A stretch of 64,000 nucleotides of DNA. Origin: Rhodopseudomonas palustris (GTDB taxonomy: Bacteria > Pseudomonadota > Alphaproteobacteria > Rhizobiales > Xanthobacteraceae). Position numbers and translations under genes: made by a program. The notes under the pieces were generated by a model. It ran no database searches. It was not told the DNA's origin and saw only the letters and a list, made by a program, of their open reading frames with translations. The stretch is taken from assembly GCF_003591005.1 (NCBI RefSeq), contig NZ_QYYD01000001.1, positions 350,946 to 414,945 of the forward strand, given 5' to 3'. Shown here one piece after another: positions 25,379-34,388 of this stretch. Positions within the stretch are counted from its first letter, which is position 1, and each line of letters begins with the position of its first letter.

Positions 25379-26503
25379 ATGATGGTCAGCGTCGCTGCCC
25401 CTGCGCTTGTCGAGAACGAACCCTACACGCCGGGTCTCTCGAGCGAGTACGTTTCGAACAAGTTTGGCGTGGCGCTGGCGGAGATTGCAAAGCTCGGTTC
25501 GGCCGAGAATCCGTTCGGTCCGTCGCCGAAGGCGTTCGATGCGGTTCAGAAGGGCCAGGCCCGGTTGTCGCTGTATCCGGAGTGGACGTCGAAATCGCTG
25601 CGCGCGGCGATCGGCAAGAAATACGGCTTCGATGAGGACTGCGTGGTGTGCGGCTCCGGCGAGACCGAAGTGATCTCGTTCATTCTGCGCGCCTATGCGG
25701 GGCAGGACGATAAGGTCCTGATGTACGAACCGTGCTTTCCGATCTACCACATGTTCTCGGAGAACGAGGGGCGGACCGCGGTCGGCGTGCCGATGGGGCC
25801 GGATTTCGACTTCGCCATCGACAGCTACATCGCGAAGATGCAGGAGGTGAAGCCGAAGATCGCTTTCCTCACCAATCCGCACAGCCCGAGCGGGCGGCTG
25901 ATGACCGACGATCAGATCCGCGCCGTCGCCAAGGCCGCGGGCGACGATACGCTGGTCGTGCTGGATGAGGCCTACATCCACTTTACGCAGACTCAAGGCG
26001 GCATGCACCTGACCCGCGAGTTCAGCAATCTGATCGTGCTGCGCACCTTCTCGAAGGCGTTTGGTCTGGCTGGCCTGCGCCTCGGCTTCGGGATCGCCGC
26101 CAACAAGCAGCTGATCACGCCGCTGCTCAACATCAAACCGACCTGGAATCTCGGTCCGATGCAGGTCGAGGCCGGCATCGCGGCGCTCGACGACGATGAG
26201 CACGTCGACCGTACCGTGGCGATGATTGCCGAGATGCGGGACTATCTGTATGGGCAGCTGAAGGGCCTCAATCGCTTCAGGATCGTTCCGGACTCCAAGA
26301 GCAACTTCTTCCTGATCGAGGTGCTCGATGCGGATCTCGACTCCACCAAGGTGTTCGAGGAACTGCTCAAGCGCGGCGTCATCGTGAAGGACGGCTCGGT
26401 GTCGTTCCGCGGTCTCGGCAAGCGCTATCTGCGGTCCGACTTCAGCCTCAAGAAGCATATGGATCGCCTGATCTGGGCGCTCAAAGAGATCGATGCGTCC
26501 TAA
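25379..26503 (+). CDS. PLP-dependent aminotransferase, histidinol-phosphate aminotransferase-like
   Basis: 374 residues, class I/II fold type I. LGSAENPFGPSPKAF at about 39-53 and LSLYPEWTSKSLRAAI are the usual start of HisC-like enzymes. TNPHSPSG holds the pyridoxal-contacting Asn166, VVLDEAYIHF holds Asp196, and RTFSKAFGLAGLRLGFG holds the Schiff-base Lys226. It opens a run with HyuA, HyuB and a racemase-family protein, under a palindromic operator, so it is more likely a catabolic or salvage transaminase than a histidine biosynthesis enzyme. Two ATGs lie in tandem at 25379 and 25382. Confidence 0.87.
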   Translation: MMVSVAAPALVENEPYTPGLSSEYVSNKFGVALAEIAKLGSAENPFGPSPKAFDAVQKGQARLSLYPEWTSKSLRAAIGKKYGFDEDCVVCGSGETEVISFILRAYAGQDDKVLMYEPCFPIYHMFSENEGRTAVGVPMGPDFDFAIDSYIAKMQEVKPKIAFLTNPHSPSGRLMTDDQIRAVAKAAGDDTLVVLDEAYIHFTQTQGGMHLTREFSNLIVLRTFSKAFGLAGLRLGFGIAANKQLITPLLNIKPTWNLGPMQVEAGIAALDDDEHVDRTVAMIAEMRDYLYGQLKGLNRFRIVPDSKSNFFLIEVLDADLDSTKVFEELLKRGVIVKDGSVSFRGLGKRYLRSDFSLKKHMDRLIWALKEIDAS

Positions 26504-26521
26504 CTGGATCATCACAGCAAG

Positions 26522-28597
26522 ATGGGCGATCTTCTGATTGGCATCGACGTCGGCGGCACCTTCACGGACGCCATCGTCTTCAATGGAAGCAGCGGCAGTC
26601 TGCTGGCTGCTTTCAAGGTCCCATCCTCGACGGGCGAACCGGGCAGGGCCGTCGTCGATGCGATCGACAAGATCGCCCAGACCGTGTCGGTGGCGGGGGC
26701 CGTGGTCTGCCACGGCACCACCGTCGGCACCAACGCGCTGATCGAACGGCAGGGCAGCCGGACGGCCTTGCTCTCGACCGCCGGCTTTTCCGACGTGGTG
26801 GCGCTGCGCCGTCAGGATCGCCCGCTGCTGTACAGTTTCGATGTCCGCATCTCCGAGCCGCTCGCGCCGCGCGCGTTGCGGTTCGACGTGCCGGAACGCC
26901 TCGCGGCCGATGGCGCGGTGGTCGAGCCGCTGCAATCCGCCGGCATTGTGGAGCGCCTGCGCGAGGCAGGGGTCGAGGCCGTGGCTATCAGCTTTCTGCA
27001 TTCCTATGTGAATGCCGCGCATGAGGACGCGATCGCCGCCGAGATCGAAGCGAGCCTGCCCGGCGTGTTCGTGTCGCGGTCGAGCGATGTGTGCCCGGAA
27101 TTTCGCGAATACGAACGCGCCAGCACCACGCTGGTAAACGCCTATCTCGGCCACACCGTCAGCCGCTATGTGACGGGGCTCGACCGGGATCTGAAATCCA
27201 AGCGCGTCGAGCGCTTGATGATCGTCAAGTCCAATGGCGGACTGACGTCGCCGGCCAACGCCTCGCGCTATCCCGCTCACCTCATCGAGTCCGGCCCGGC
27301 CGCGCAATTGACCGCCGCGGCGGCCTTCGCCCGCGCCACGGGTCGGCCGAACCTCGTCGCCTTCGACATGGGCGGGACCACCGCGAAGGCCGGCGTGATC
27401 CGCAACGGCCAGCCCGAGATGGTATCGGAATTCTACGCCGACCGTCTCGTCGATGGCCGTGATGTCGGCGGCTATGCGATCCGCAGCGCGGTGCTCGATC
27501 TGGTCGAGATCGGCTCCGGCGGCGGCTCGATCGCCTGGATCAACGAGGCGAACGTGCTCAAGGTCGGCCCACGCAGCGCCGGCGCGGTGCCGGGGCCGGC
27601 GTGCTATGCGCGGGGCGGCGAATTGCCGACGGTGACCGACGCGCATGCGGTGATTGGAACGCTGACGGCCGAGCTGTTCGTCGAGTCCGGTGTGCGTTTC
27701 GATCGCGCATTGGCGGTGCAGGCGATCCAGCGTCATATCGCCGATCCGCTCGGATGGTCGGTGGTTCGCGCCGCTTATGCGATCATCGATATCGCGGTCG
27801 CCAATATGGCCGAGATGGTGCGTCTGGCGACGACGCAGCGCGGGCTCGATCCGCGCGATTTCGCATTGCTCGCATCCGGTGGGGCGGGGCCGCTACATGC
27901 CGCTGCCGTGGGCGCGGAGATCGGCGCACAGGAAGTGATCGTGCCGCCGTTCCCGGGCATGTTCAGCGCTCTCGGCGCCACCTTGGGGGCGATCCGCCAC
28001 GAGGTGACGCAAACCCTGATGCGCGCTCTGCGCGATCTCGAGGCCGCCGAACTCGGCGCGGCCTTCGACCATCTCGCCGCCCGCGCGCATGACATCCTGG
28101 CGGCCGAACCGGTCGGCACCGCCGAGCCGCAATTGCAGCGGTTCATCGAGGCGCGCTTTGTGGGGCAACTGTTCGAGCTTCGCGTGCCCGTCGGCAGCCA
28201 GACCGAGCCGTTGCCGGCACTGGCCGAGATCGAGGCGGCCTTCCGTTCGCTTTATCTGGCAGAATACGGCTTCGAATTGCCGGATGCGCAAGTGCAGATC
28301 GTCAATCTTCGGCTGATCGCCACCATCGATCTCGGACACAGCGGCAGTCCGCTGTTTGTCGGCGAAGCCCGCGACTTACCCGATCCCAAACCACTGCGTG
28401 TGGTGACCATGCTGGCGCGCGATGGCGGCGAGATGGCCGTCCCGGTCTACGCGGCCGCCGACGTGATCGGAGGCTGCATGGTCGGCCCGTCGATCATCGA
28501 ACATGCGGGCGCGACGGTGTGGATCCATGCCGGGCAGGCGGCCCGCATCGGGGTCAATGGTCAGGTGATCGTGTCGCTATCGGGGCAGGCGCAATGA
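26522..28597 (+). CDS. hyuA: Hydantoinase/oxoprolinase family protein, subunit A
   Basis: 691 residues. The ATP-binding start LLIGIDVGGTFTDAIVF and CHGTTVGTNALIERQG are the N-terminal hallmarks, then IVKSNGGLTSP, LIESGPAAQLTAAA, AFDMGGTTAK and LLASGGAGPLHAAAVG. This family (HyuA, oxoprolinase N-half, acetone carboxylase beta-like) hydrolyses cyclic amides such as hydantoins or 5-oxoproline, mostly using ATP, together with HyuB. The gene is coupled to hyuB by an ATGA overlap. The substrate is not known; the neighbouring enamidase-like and racemase-like genes also point to cyclic amides. Confidence 0.9.
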   Translation: MGDLLIGIDVGGTFTDAIVFNGSSGSLLAAFKVPSSTGEPGRAVVDAIDKIAQTVSVAGAVVCHGTTVGTNALIERQGSRTALLSTAGFSDVVALRRQDRPLLYSFDVRISEPLAPRALRFDVPERLAADGAVVEPLQSAGIVERLREAGVEAVAISFLHSYVNAAHEDAIAAEIEASLPGVFVSRSSDVCPEFREYERASTTLVNAYLGHTVSRYVTGLDRDLKSKRVERLMIVKSNGGLTSPANASRYPAHLIESGPAAQLTAAAAFARATGRPNLVAFDMGGTTAKAGVIRNGQPEMVSEFYADRLVDGRDVGGYAIRSAVLDLVEIGSGGGSIAWINEANVLKVGPRSAGAVPGPACYARGGELPTVTDAHAVIGTLTAELFVESGVRFDRALAVQAIQRHIADPLGWSVVRAAYAIIDIAVANMAEMVRLATTQRGLDPRDFALLASGGAGPLHAAAVGAEIGAQEVIVPPFPGMFSALGATLGAIRHEVTQTLMRALRDLEAAELGAAFDHLAARAHDILAAEPVGTAEPQLQRFIEARFVGQLFELRVPVGSQTEPLPALAEIEAAFRSLYLAEYGFELPDAQVQIVNLRLIATIDLGHSGSPLFVGEARDLPDPKPLRVVTMLARDGGEMAVPVYAAADVIGGCMVGPSIIEHAGATVWIHAGQAARIGVNGQVIVSLSGQAQ

Positions 28598-30201
28598 CAG
28601 ACGCACGGAGCATCATCGACAGCGATCCGGTGACCTTCGAGGTCGTCCGCAGCGCGCTCTATGCGATTTGCGCGGAGATGAAGTCCGTCATCATGCGGAC
28701 CTCGTTTTCACCGCTGCTCAGCCTGTCGGCCGATCTGTCCTGCGCGCTGCTGGATGCGCAGGGCAAGGTCGTTGCCCAAGGCCGCGATATTCCGGTCCAC
28801 CTCGGCGCTGCGCCGTTCACGGTCCGCGCAGTATTCGCTGCGTTTCCAATTGCGGACTGGAAGGCCGGAGACGGGGTGATCGTGAACGACCCCTACGCCG
28901 GCGGCACGCATCTGCCCGACGTGTCGCTGATCATGCCGATCTTCCACGACGGGACCTTGTGCGGGTTCTCGCTCAGCCGCGTGCACTGGCCTGATGTCGG
29001 CGGCGTTGCGGCCGGCAGCTCCAGCGTGTCCGACGAGATCTTCAAGGAGGGCATCCGGATTCCTCCGCTGCGGATCATCGAGAACTACGCGCCGCGGGAG
29101 GATATTCTGGCGCTCATTCTCGCCAATGTCCGCGTGCCGCAGGATCGCCACGGCGACTTCCGCGCCCAGATTGCCGGCGCACGGCGTGCCGAGATCCGGG
29201 TGATGGACCTCGCCGCGCGCTACGGCGTCGATCGCCTGGCGCAGGTGATGGCCGACGCACAGACCTATTCGCAGCGCATCGTGCGGCGGCGCCTTGCTGA
29301 TCTGCCCGATGCGATCGTCGAACATCAAGAGACGCTGGATGGCGACGGCATCGATCCCGATGCGCGTCCGACCATCCGGGCGCGCATCGAAAAGACCGGC
29401 GACAAGTTCATCGTCGATTTTTCCGGCTCGTCGCCCTGCGTGCGCGGGCCGATCAATTCGCCGATCGCGGTGACGGCATCGGCCGTCTACTACACGCTGC
29501 TCGCGTTCGCGGGCGGCGAGATTCCGCCGAACAACGGCGTCTACGACGTCGCGGACATCATCGCGCCGCCCGGCACGATCGTGAACGCGGCCTATCCGTC
29601 GCCTGTCGTCGCGGCCAATACGGAAACGTCGAACCGCATCGTCGATATTTTGCTGAGCGCGCTCGCCAAGGCTTATCCCGAGCGGACACCCGCGGGTAGC
29701 TACGGCTCAGCCTGCGTCTACACGCTCGGCGGCATGGACCCGCGCGCGAACCGGCGTTTCGTGCATTACGAAACCGTCGGCGGCGGCGCCGGAGCGACAT
29801 CGACGGGCGCAGGGGCGGGCGGCATTCGTGTCCACATGGGCAACACGATGAACCTTCCGATCGAAGCCGCCGAGGTGGCGATGCCGATCCGCTTCCGGGC
29901 CTATGAGCTGGTGCCGGAGAGCGGCGGCGAAGGCCTGCATCGCGGTGGCGCTGCCGTTCGCAAGGTCATCGAAGTGCTGGTGGACGGCGTCGAGGCCTCG
30001 ATCCTCGGCGAGCGCACCCTGTCGCCGGCCGGCGGCGTCGCCGGGGGCGGGGCGGGGGCTGTCGCGACGTTCACCTATCGATCGGCCGACGGGCAGGCAC
30101 GTAGCTTGCCTGCGAAGAGCGGTCCGCATCGCCTGGCGAAGGGCGACCGACTTGAAATGGTCACGGCCGGTGGCGGCGCGTGGGGACAGAGCAAAGGATA
30201 A
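28594..30201 (+). CDS. hyuB: Hydantoinase/oxoprolinase family protein, subunit B
   Basis: 535 residues from the ATG at 28594 that overlaps the hyuA stop. DPVTFEVVRSALYAICAEMK and LSADLSCALLDAQGKVVAQG are the standard HyuB opening; IVNDPYAGGTHLPDVSLIMP and the later NTETSNRIVD and GGGAGATSTGAG are further conserved blocks. The C-terminus is glycine-rich (GGVAGGGAGAVATF), as usual. It is the partner of HyuA in ATP-driven ring opening or carboxylation of cyclic amides and ketones. Confidence 0.9.
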   Translation: MTDARSIIDSDPVTFEVVRSALYAICAEMKSVIMRTSFSPLLSLSADLSCALLDAQGKVVAQGRDIPVHLGAAPFTVRAVFAAFPIADWKAGDGVIVNDPYAGGTHLPDVSLIMPIFHDGTLCGFSLSRVHWPDVGGVAAGSSSVSDEIFKEGIRIPPLRIIENYAPREDILALILANVRVPQDRHGDFRAQIAGARRAEIRVMDLAARYGVDRLAQVMADAQTYSQRIVRRRLADLPDAIVEHQETLDGDGIDPDARPTIRARIEKTGDKFIVDFSGSSPCVRGPINSPIAVTASAVYYTLLAFAGGEIPPNNGVYDVADIIAPPGTIVNAAYPSPVVAANTETSNRIVDILLSALAKAYPERTPAGSYGSACVYTLGGMDPRANRRFVHYETVGGGAGATSTGAGAGGIRVHMGNTMNLPIEAAEVAMPIRFRAYELVPESGGEGLHRGGAAVRKVIEVLVDGVEASILGERTLSPAGGVAGGGAGAVATFTYRSADGQARSLPAKSGPHRLAKGDRLEMVTAGGGAWGQSKG

Positions 30202-30206
30202 GCAGG

Positions 30207-30923
30207 ATGGCACGCAACGCGGACACATCGTCAGCCGGTCAGCGCAAGCGGATCGCGCTGCTGGTTCCTTCCTCCAACACGATCATGGAGAACGACCTGC
30301 ACAGCGCGCTGCCGCGCGATCTGTTCACCGTGCACACCGATCGGATGTATCTGGTCGAAACCACCCGCGAGGCCGAGATCCGGATGATCGAGGACTACGC
30401 GGCGGCGGGCGCCAAGGACCTCGGCACGCTCAATCCGGATTTGCTCGTGTTCGGCTGCACGTCGGCCGGATCGCTGTTCGGTCTGGAGTACGACGCCAAG
30501 ACCTGCCGGCATCTCGGCGAGCTTGCCGGATGTCCGGCGCTCGGCGTGATCAACGCCGTGTCGGATGCGCTGGAGCGTGCCAATGCGCGGCGCATCGCGG
30601 TGATCACGCCCTATATCGAGGACCTGACGCAATCGGTCGCGAGCGCCATCAAGACCGACGACCGCGAGATCGTCGCCGCGCATGGCATGGACATCAGCGT
30701 CAACGTCGAGCTTGCCGATCCGACGCCGGCCGACATCGTCGCCTTTGCGAAGGAGAAACTGCAGGGTGTCTCGTTCGACACCCTGTTTCTGTCGTGCACG
30801 AATTTCCGGTCGTTCGAAGCCCGCGGCGAGCTCGAAGCCGCATTCGGCTGCAAGGTCATCACCAGCAACAGCGCGGTGATCGATGCCATTACGCGAATGT
30901 TCGCGCTCGAAGCCGCCGCATGA
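30207..30923 (+). CDS. Asp/Glu racemase superfamily protein, maleate isomerase/arylmalonate decarboxylase-like
   Basis: 238 residues from the ATG at 30207. IALLVPSSNTIMENDL is the maleate isomerase-type N-terminus. Two conserved cysteines are present, Cys84 in LLVFGCTSAGSLFG and Cys197 in LFLSCTNFRSFE. Racemases and maleate isomerases keep both, whereas arylmalonate decarboxylase keeps one, so isomerase or racemase chemistry is more likely. It closes the aminotransferase-hyuAB run; hydantoin racemases are known partners of hydantoinases, though this protein resembles the maleate isomerase branch more. Confidence 0.82.
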   Translation: MARNADTSSAGQRKRIALLVPSSNTIMENDLHSALPRDLFTVHTDRMYLVETTREAEIRMIEDYAAAGAKDLGTLNPDLLVFGCTSAGSLFGLEYDAKTCRHLGELAGCPALGVINAVSDALERANARRIAVITPYIEDLTQSVASAIKTDDREIVAAHGMDISVNVELADPTPADIVAFAKEKLQGVSFDTLFLSCTNFRSFEARGELEAAFGCKVITSNSAVIDAITRMFALEAAA

Positions 30924-30930
30924 GGCGCGC

Positions 30931-30963
30931 GCGATCCGTGCGGTGTCGCGCCGTTCGGATCGC
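30931..30963. terminator. Hairpin between convergent operon ends
   Basis: GCGATCCG (30931-30938) and CGGATCGC (30956-30963) pair perfectly over 8 bp with a 17-base loop, between the stop of the racemase-family gene and the stop of the oppositely read mocR gene. No T run is visible, so it could be a bidirectional, Rho-aided terminator. Confidence 0.4.
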
Positions 30964-30967
30964 CCTG

Positions 30968-32341
30968 CTACGCGATGGTCGCGGACAGCCGCGGCCGTGC
31001 GCCGAACACGGCCCGGAATTTCGTCAGCTGATCCCGCAACTGATCGATGCTGTCGCCGCCGCCGAGACAGATGCGAATATAGCTGCGCTCGCGATCGAAT
31101 TGTTGCTCGACTGCAAAATGATGGCCGGGCGAGACGCGGACACCCAGGGTCAGCAGCTCCGCAATGAAATCATCAAGCCGCCAGGCGTCGGGCACCGCTT
31201 GCCAGACGTGATAGCTGGCCAGCGCGGTCGACGGCTTCTGGCCCGTCACCTCCTTGAACACGATGAGCCGCCGCAGCGCTTCCTTCTGATTGGCCGCGAT
31301 GCACCGATCGACTGCGCCGGATTCCAGCATGAAGCCGAACATCTCCGCCCAGAACGATGGCGCCGTCCATTGCAGCGCGATCAGCGCGTTCTGAATCGTC
31401 GGCAGATAGCGCTCGCTCGCCACGATCGTCCCCAGCCGAATTCCCGGCGACATGCATTTCGACAGGCTGCTGATGTGGATGCCGGTGTCGCGGTCGATCG
31501 CCGTGATCGGCGGCACGGTGTCGCCGGAGAGCATGCCGTAGATGTCGTCTTCGACGATGACGGCGCCATGCTCTTTGCAGACCGCCGCAATCTTGCGCCG
31601 GCGCTCCGCCGGCATCGACGCCGTGGTCGGGTTCTGCACCGACGCGGTGCAGATCAGCATCTTCGCGCCGGTCTTCTTCAGCTTTCTGGCGAGGTCGGCG
31701 GGGTCGAGGCCGTGATCGTCCATGGAAACGGCGTCGATCTTGACCTGGTTGAGGTCGCCGAGACGGCGGATGCCCGCATATGTATATTGCTCGCACAGCA
31801 CGGTGTCGCCGCGATGCGCGAAGGCGTAGAAGCACGCCGCCAGCGCGTGTTGGGCGCCGTGGGTCAGCAGCAGCTCGGCGGGCGTCAATGAGAGCTGCCG
31901 CTTGCGCAGCCATTTCGCCATGGTGGCGCGATGCGCTTCGGATCCGGTCGCCGGCTCGTAGGCGCACAATAGCTCCGATGCGCGCCGTTGCCCGAGCTCC
32001 TCGAGCGCAGCGTCGAGAAACGGCTTTGACGGCAGCGAGGGGATCGTATTCAGGCTGAGGTCGGTCTGCGGACGGTCGGACTCCGCATGGGCGTCTCCGA
32101 CCCGCACGAAGGTTCCGCTGCCGGTCCGCGACGTGACGATGCCGCGCTGGAGCGCTTCGCGAAACGCCTTGGTCACGGTGGCAATGGTGACGTGCAGCGC
32201 CTCGGCGATCTCGCGTTGCGGCGGCAGCCGGTCGCCGTGCTGCAGGGCGCCGCTGGCGATATCCGCCTCCAGCGTCTCCACGAGCGCGAGATATTTCGGC
32301 TTGTCGGTGCTCGAAATGCGCGGTTTCCAGGCCTTGGCCAT
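30968..32341 (-). CDS. MocR/PdxR-type GntR regulator with aminotransferase domain
   Basis: 457 residues from the ATG at 32341. Residues about 15-80 are a GntR winged helix (LVETLEADIASGALQHGDRL, then LPPQREIAEALHVTIATVTK). From about 105 a fold type I aminotransferase domain follows, with LTHGAQHALA, IVEDDIYGML and the PLP lysine in SSLSKCMSPGIRLGTIV. MocR proteins sense PLP adducts of amino compounds and control catabolic or transport genes. It is convergent with the aminotransferase-hyuAB run and divergent from the chaperonin-transporter run; shared promoter elements suggest it controls both. Confidence 0.9.
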   Translation of the reverse strand: MAKAWKPRISSTDKPKYLALVETLEADIASGALQHGDRLPPQREIAEALHVTIATVTKAFREALQRGIVTSRTGSGTFVRVGDAHAESDRPQTDLSLNTIPSLPSKPFLDAALEELGQRRASELLCAYEPATGSEAHRATMAKWLRKRQLSLTPAELLLTHGAQHALAACFYAFAHRGDTVLCEQYTYAGIRRLGDLNQVKIDAVSMDDHGLDPADLARKLKKTGAKMLICTASVQNPTTASMPAERRRKIAAVCKEHGAVIVEDDIYGMLSGDTVPPITAIDRDTGIHISSLSKCMSPGIRLGTIVASERYLPTIQNALIALQWTAPSFWAEMFGFMLESGAVDRCIAANQKEALRRLIVFKEVTGQKPSTALASYHVWQAVPDAWRLDDFIAELLTLGVRVSPGHHFAVEQQFDRERSYIRICLGGGDSIDQLRDQLTKFRAVFGARPRLSATIA

Positions 32342-32412
32342 GATCCAACCTTCTCGGTAGCGGCCGCAGAGCACGCGTTTCGCGCTCGGCGGCGAAGTCC
32401 ATCTGCTGTTGA

Positions 32413-32449
32413 GTAGTTCAATTTCTACGCCAAGTCAAAATTGTACTAC
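32413..32449. promoter_or_regulatory. Inverted repeat in the mocR promoter (AAATTGTACTAC half-site)
   Basis: GTAGTTCAATTT (32413-32424) and AAATTGTACTAC (32438-32449) pair at 11 of 12 positions with a 13-base spacer. The right arm shares TTGTACTAC with the operator at 25287-25295. It is a candidate MocR site for autoregulation. Confidence 0.55.
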
Positions 32450-32632
32450 CTCATGGGCGCGCCGCCGGATCACAGCCGCTTGCACCGAATTCGAGCGCGA
32501 ATGCACAGTAAATGCCCAGCATATGCTGCAATTTGCTGCTTTGCCGCAACTGCGGTGCAGCACAGAATGAGGCTGTTCGAACGAAGCTGCGTCATTGAGA
32601 CTGTAAACTGCAGATGGATCAAACTTGCACTC

Positions 32633-32643
32633 GACAAATTGTC
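32633..32643. promoter_or_regulatory. Short palindrome GACAAATTGTC before the chaperonin-like operon
   Basis: A perfect 5-base-arm inverted repeat around one base, just upstream of TAATAC (32645-32650). Its AAATTGT core resembles the half-site of the mocR repeat, so it may be a third binding site for the same regulator. Confidence 0.35.
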
Positions 32644-32758
32644 CTAATACGTTTTGATGGTCGCTGAGGTGGAAGACGCGAATGTGAGCCGGGTGCGGAT
32701 GGGCAAGCCAAGGGTGGCCAATGGGTCGAGCTGATACGCGCGCTTCGAGGAACGCCTG

Positions 32759-34330
32759 ATGCGTGGCCGCTCGATCGTGCAGGGCGATCAGGCGCGCGCG
32801 ATCCTCGCCGCGTCGCTCGCGCAGGCGGCCCGCGCGGTCGCGGCCTCGCTTGGTCCGTCGGGCCGAGCGGTGATCTGGGATCGCGGCGCCAATTCGGTCG
32901 AGGCCATTCATTCGGGAAGCGCCATCGCGCGCGTGGTGGCAGAGCAGGCCGGGGCCTGGTCGATCGCGCCGCGCATTCTCGACCGCGTGCTCAGCGACGT
33001 CGCACGTGACTTTCAGGACGGCACGGCGCGGACCGCCTGCATCTGCGAGGCCATCTATGCGGCCGGCGTGCAGGCCAGCGCGCACGGCGTGCCGTCCGGC
33101 GCGCTCGCCGATGCGTTGCTCGATCTGTTGCCCGAGCTGGATGAGCTGCTGCAGCGCCAATCATGCGCGCGGCCCACGGATGCGCTGCTGGCGGAGGCGG
33201 CCTGTCACGATGCCGAGCTTGCCGAGCAGATCGCAGCGCTCGATGCGGCCGGCAGCGCCCTCGGCGTCGTCGATGTGTGCGAAACCGACAGGCGCGGCGT
33301 GACGACGACGTCGACCAGCGGCTTCGTCATCGACGTTCAGCCCTATGCGGTGGGCTTTGCGCCGACCGAACAGGTACCGATCACCATGCAGCGCGTCAGC
33401 GTGCTGGTGGTCAACGACATCGTCGACGGGTTCGGGCCATTCGCCAGAGTGCTGGAGCAGTTCGTCGAAAAGAACCGGTCGCTGCTGATCGTCGCGCGCG
33501 GCTTCGGCGATGAAGCGCGTGCAACCTTGCTGGCCAACCGCAAGGGACTTGGGCTGCATCTGCTCGGGCTCGTGCCGGAGGATGTCAGTACGCGCGCCGC
33601 AGGCGTGCTGGAGGATCTCGCCATCGTCAGCGGCGCGACGCTGATCGACGATCGCGTCGGGACCTCGCTCGCCGAGCTGCGCCCGGCGATGCTCGGTCAG
33701 GCGCAATCCGTTCGCTGGTCGGCCGGCCGCGCCATCCTGACCGGCACAATGGGTGCGCCGGATGTGATCGCACAGCATCGTGACGCGCTGCTGAAGGAAG
33801 CGGAGCGTCAGCGTTATCTCGAGCTCGACCGCGATCATCTGCTGCGCCGCGCGGCGCGCATGGCCGGCGAGTGGGCGGAGATTCATGTCGGTCCATGCAG
33901 CGGCGTCTCGGCCGCTGACCGGACCATCCAGGCCAAGGCGGCGCTGTCGGCGATGAAACAGGCATCGCTGACGGGCGTGGTGGCCGGCGGCGGGGTCGCG
34001 CTTGCGCGCGTCGCCGCGGCGCTCGAACAGCAGCGTCGCGACCGGCGCACCAATGACGCTTCTCACTTCGCGATCCGCGCGGTTGTGGCCGGCTGCCGCT
34101 CGGTGATCGACCGCATCGCCAGCAATGCCGGCGATGACGGGCGCAAGGCGGTTGCATTGGCATCCGCGCCGGCGCGGGAGGCCGCGGCCTTCGATGCCGC
34201 CAGCGGACGCGTGGTGCCGCTACGGGACTGGGCGATCGTCGACCCGCTCTCGACCACGCAGAGCATTCTCAGGCGCGCCGTGTCGGCGGCCGCGACGATG
34301 CTGCGCGTCGAGACGCTGGTCTGCACATGA
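32759..34330 (+). CDS. Divergent GroEL/Cpn60-type chaperonin homologue lacking ATPase residues
   Basis: 523 residues, with GroEL order throughout. LGPSGRAVIWD (31-41) matches the phosphate loop LGPKGRNVVLD. DGTARTAC (from Asp87) matches DGTTTAT. An apical-like region has QPYAVGF, SLLIVARGFGDEARATLLAN and GVLEDLAIVSGATLI. Then come RAARMAGEWAEIHVG, GVVAGGGVALARVAA (406-420), DRIASNAGDDG and the ending IVDPLSTTQSILRRAVSAAA. GroEL D52 and D398 correspond to Ser52 and Ala394, so ATP hydrolysis is probably lost; Asp87 and the DP near the end remain. The GGM tail is absent. CGAGGA precedes the start. It heads an ABC transporter operon, a place where I know of no described chaperonin. It could be a dedicated folding, scaffold or sensing protein. 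Confidence 0.82.
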   Translation: MRGRSIVQGDQARAILAASLAQAARAVAASLGPSGRAVIWDRGANSVEAIHSGSAIARVVAEQAGAWSIAPRILDRVLSDVARDFQDGTARTACICEAIYAAGVQASAHGVPSGALADALLDLLPELDELLQRQSCARPTDALLAEAACHDAELAEQIAALDAAGSALGVVDVCETDRRGVTTTSTSGFVIDVQPYAVGFAPTEQVPITMQRVSVLVVNDIVDGFGPFARVLEQFVEKNRSLLIVARGFGDEARATLLANRKGLGLHLLGLVPEDVSTRAAGVLEDLAIVSGATLIDDRVGTSLAELRPAMLGQAQSVRWSAGRAILTGTMGAPDVIAQHRDALLKEAERQRYLELDRDHLLRRAARMAGEWAEIHVGPCSGVSAADRTIQAKAALSAMKQASLTGVVAGGGVALARVAAALEQQRRDRRTNDASHFAIRAVVAGCRSVIDRIASNAGDDGRKAVALASAPAREAAAFDAASGRVVPLRDWAIVDPLSTTQSILRRAVSAAATMLRVETLVCT

Positions 34331-34388
34331 CGTCGCCTAACAGAACTTCGCCCACACCAGGCTTCTTCGAGCAGACGGATCGCGGCCA

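Larger units (their letters stand above)
32342..32758. other. Divergent control region between mocR and the chaperonin-like operon
   Basis: 417 bases with no gene. Contains the inverted repeat at 32413-32449, the short palindrome at 32633-32643, and a stretch (32515-32575) rich in TGCTGC/GCAGCA repeats that can form several small stems. TAATAC at 32645-32650 could be a -10 for the rightward operon, with no well-spaced -35. The base composition is visibly lower in GC than the flanking genes. Confidence 0.55.

Noticed and set aside
25316..27736. 806-codon open frame on the minus strand
   Set aside because: Lies opposite the aminotransferase and hyuA genes, both with strong motifs; its composition is that of antisense GC-rich sequence.
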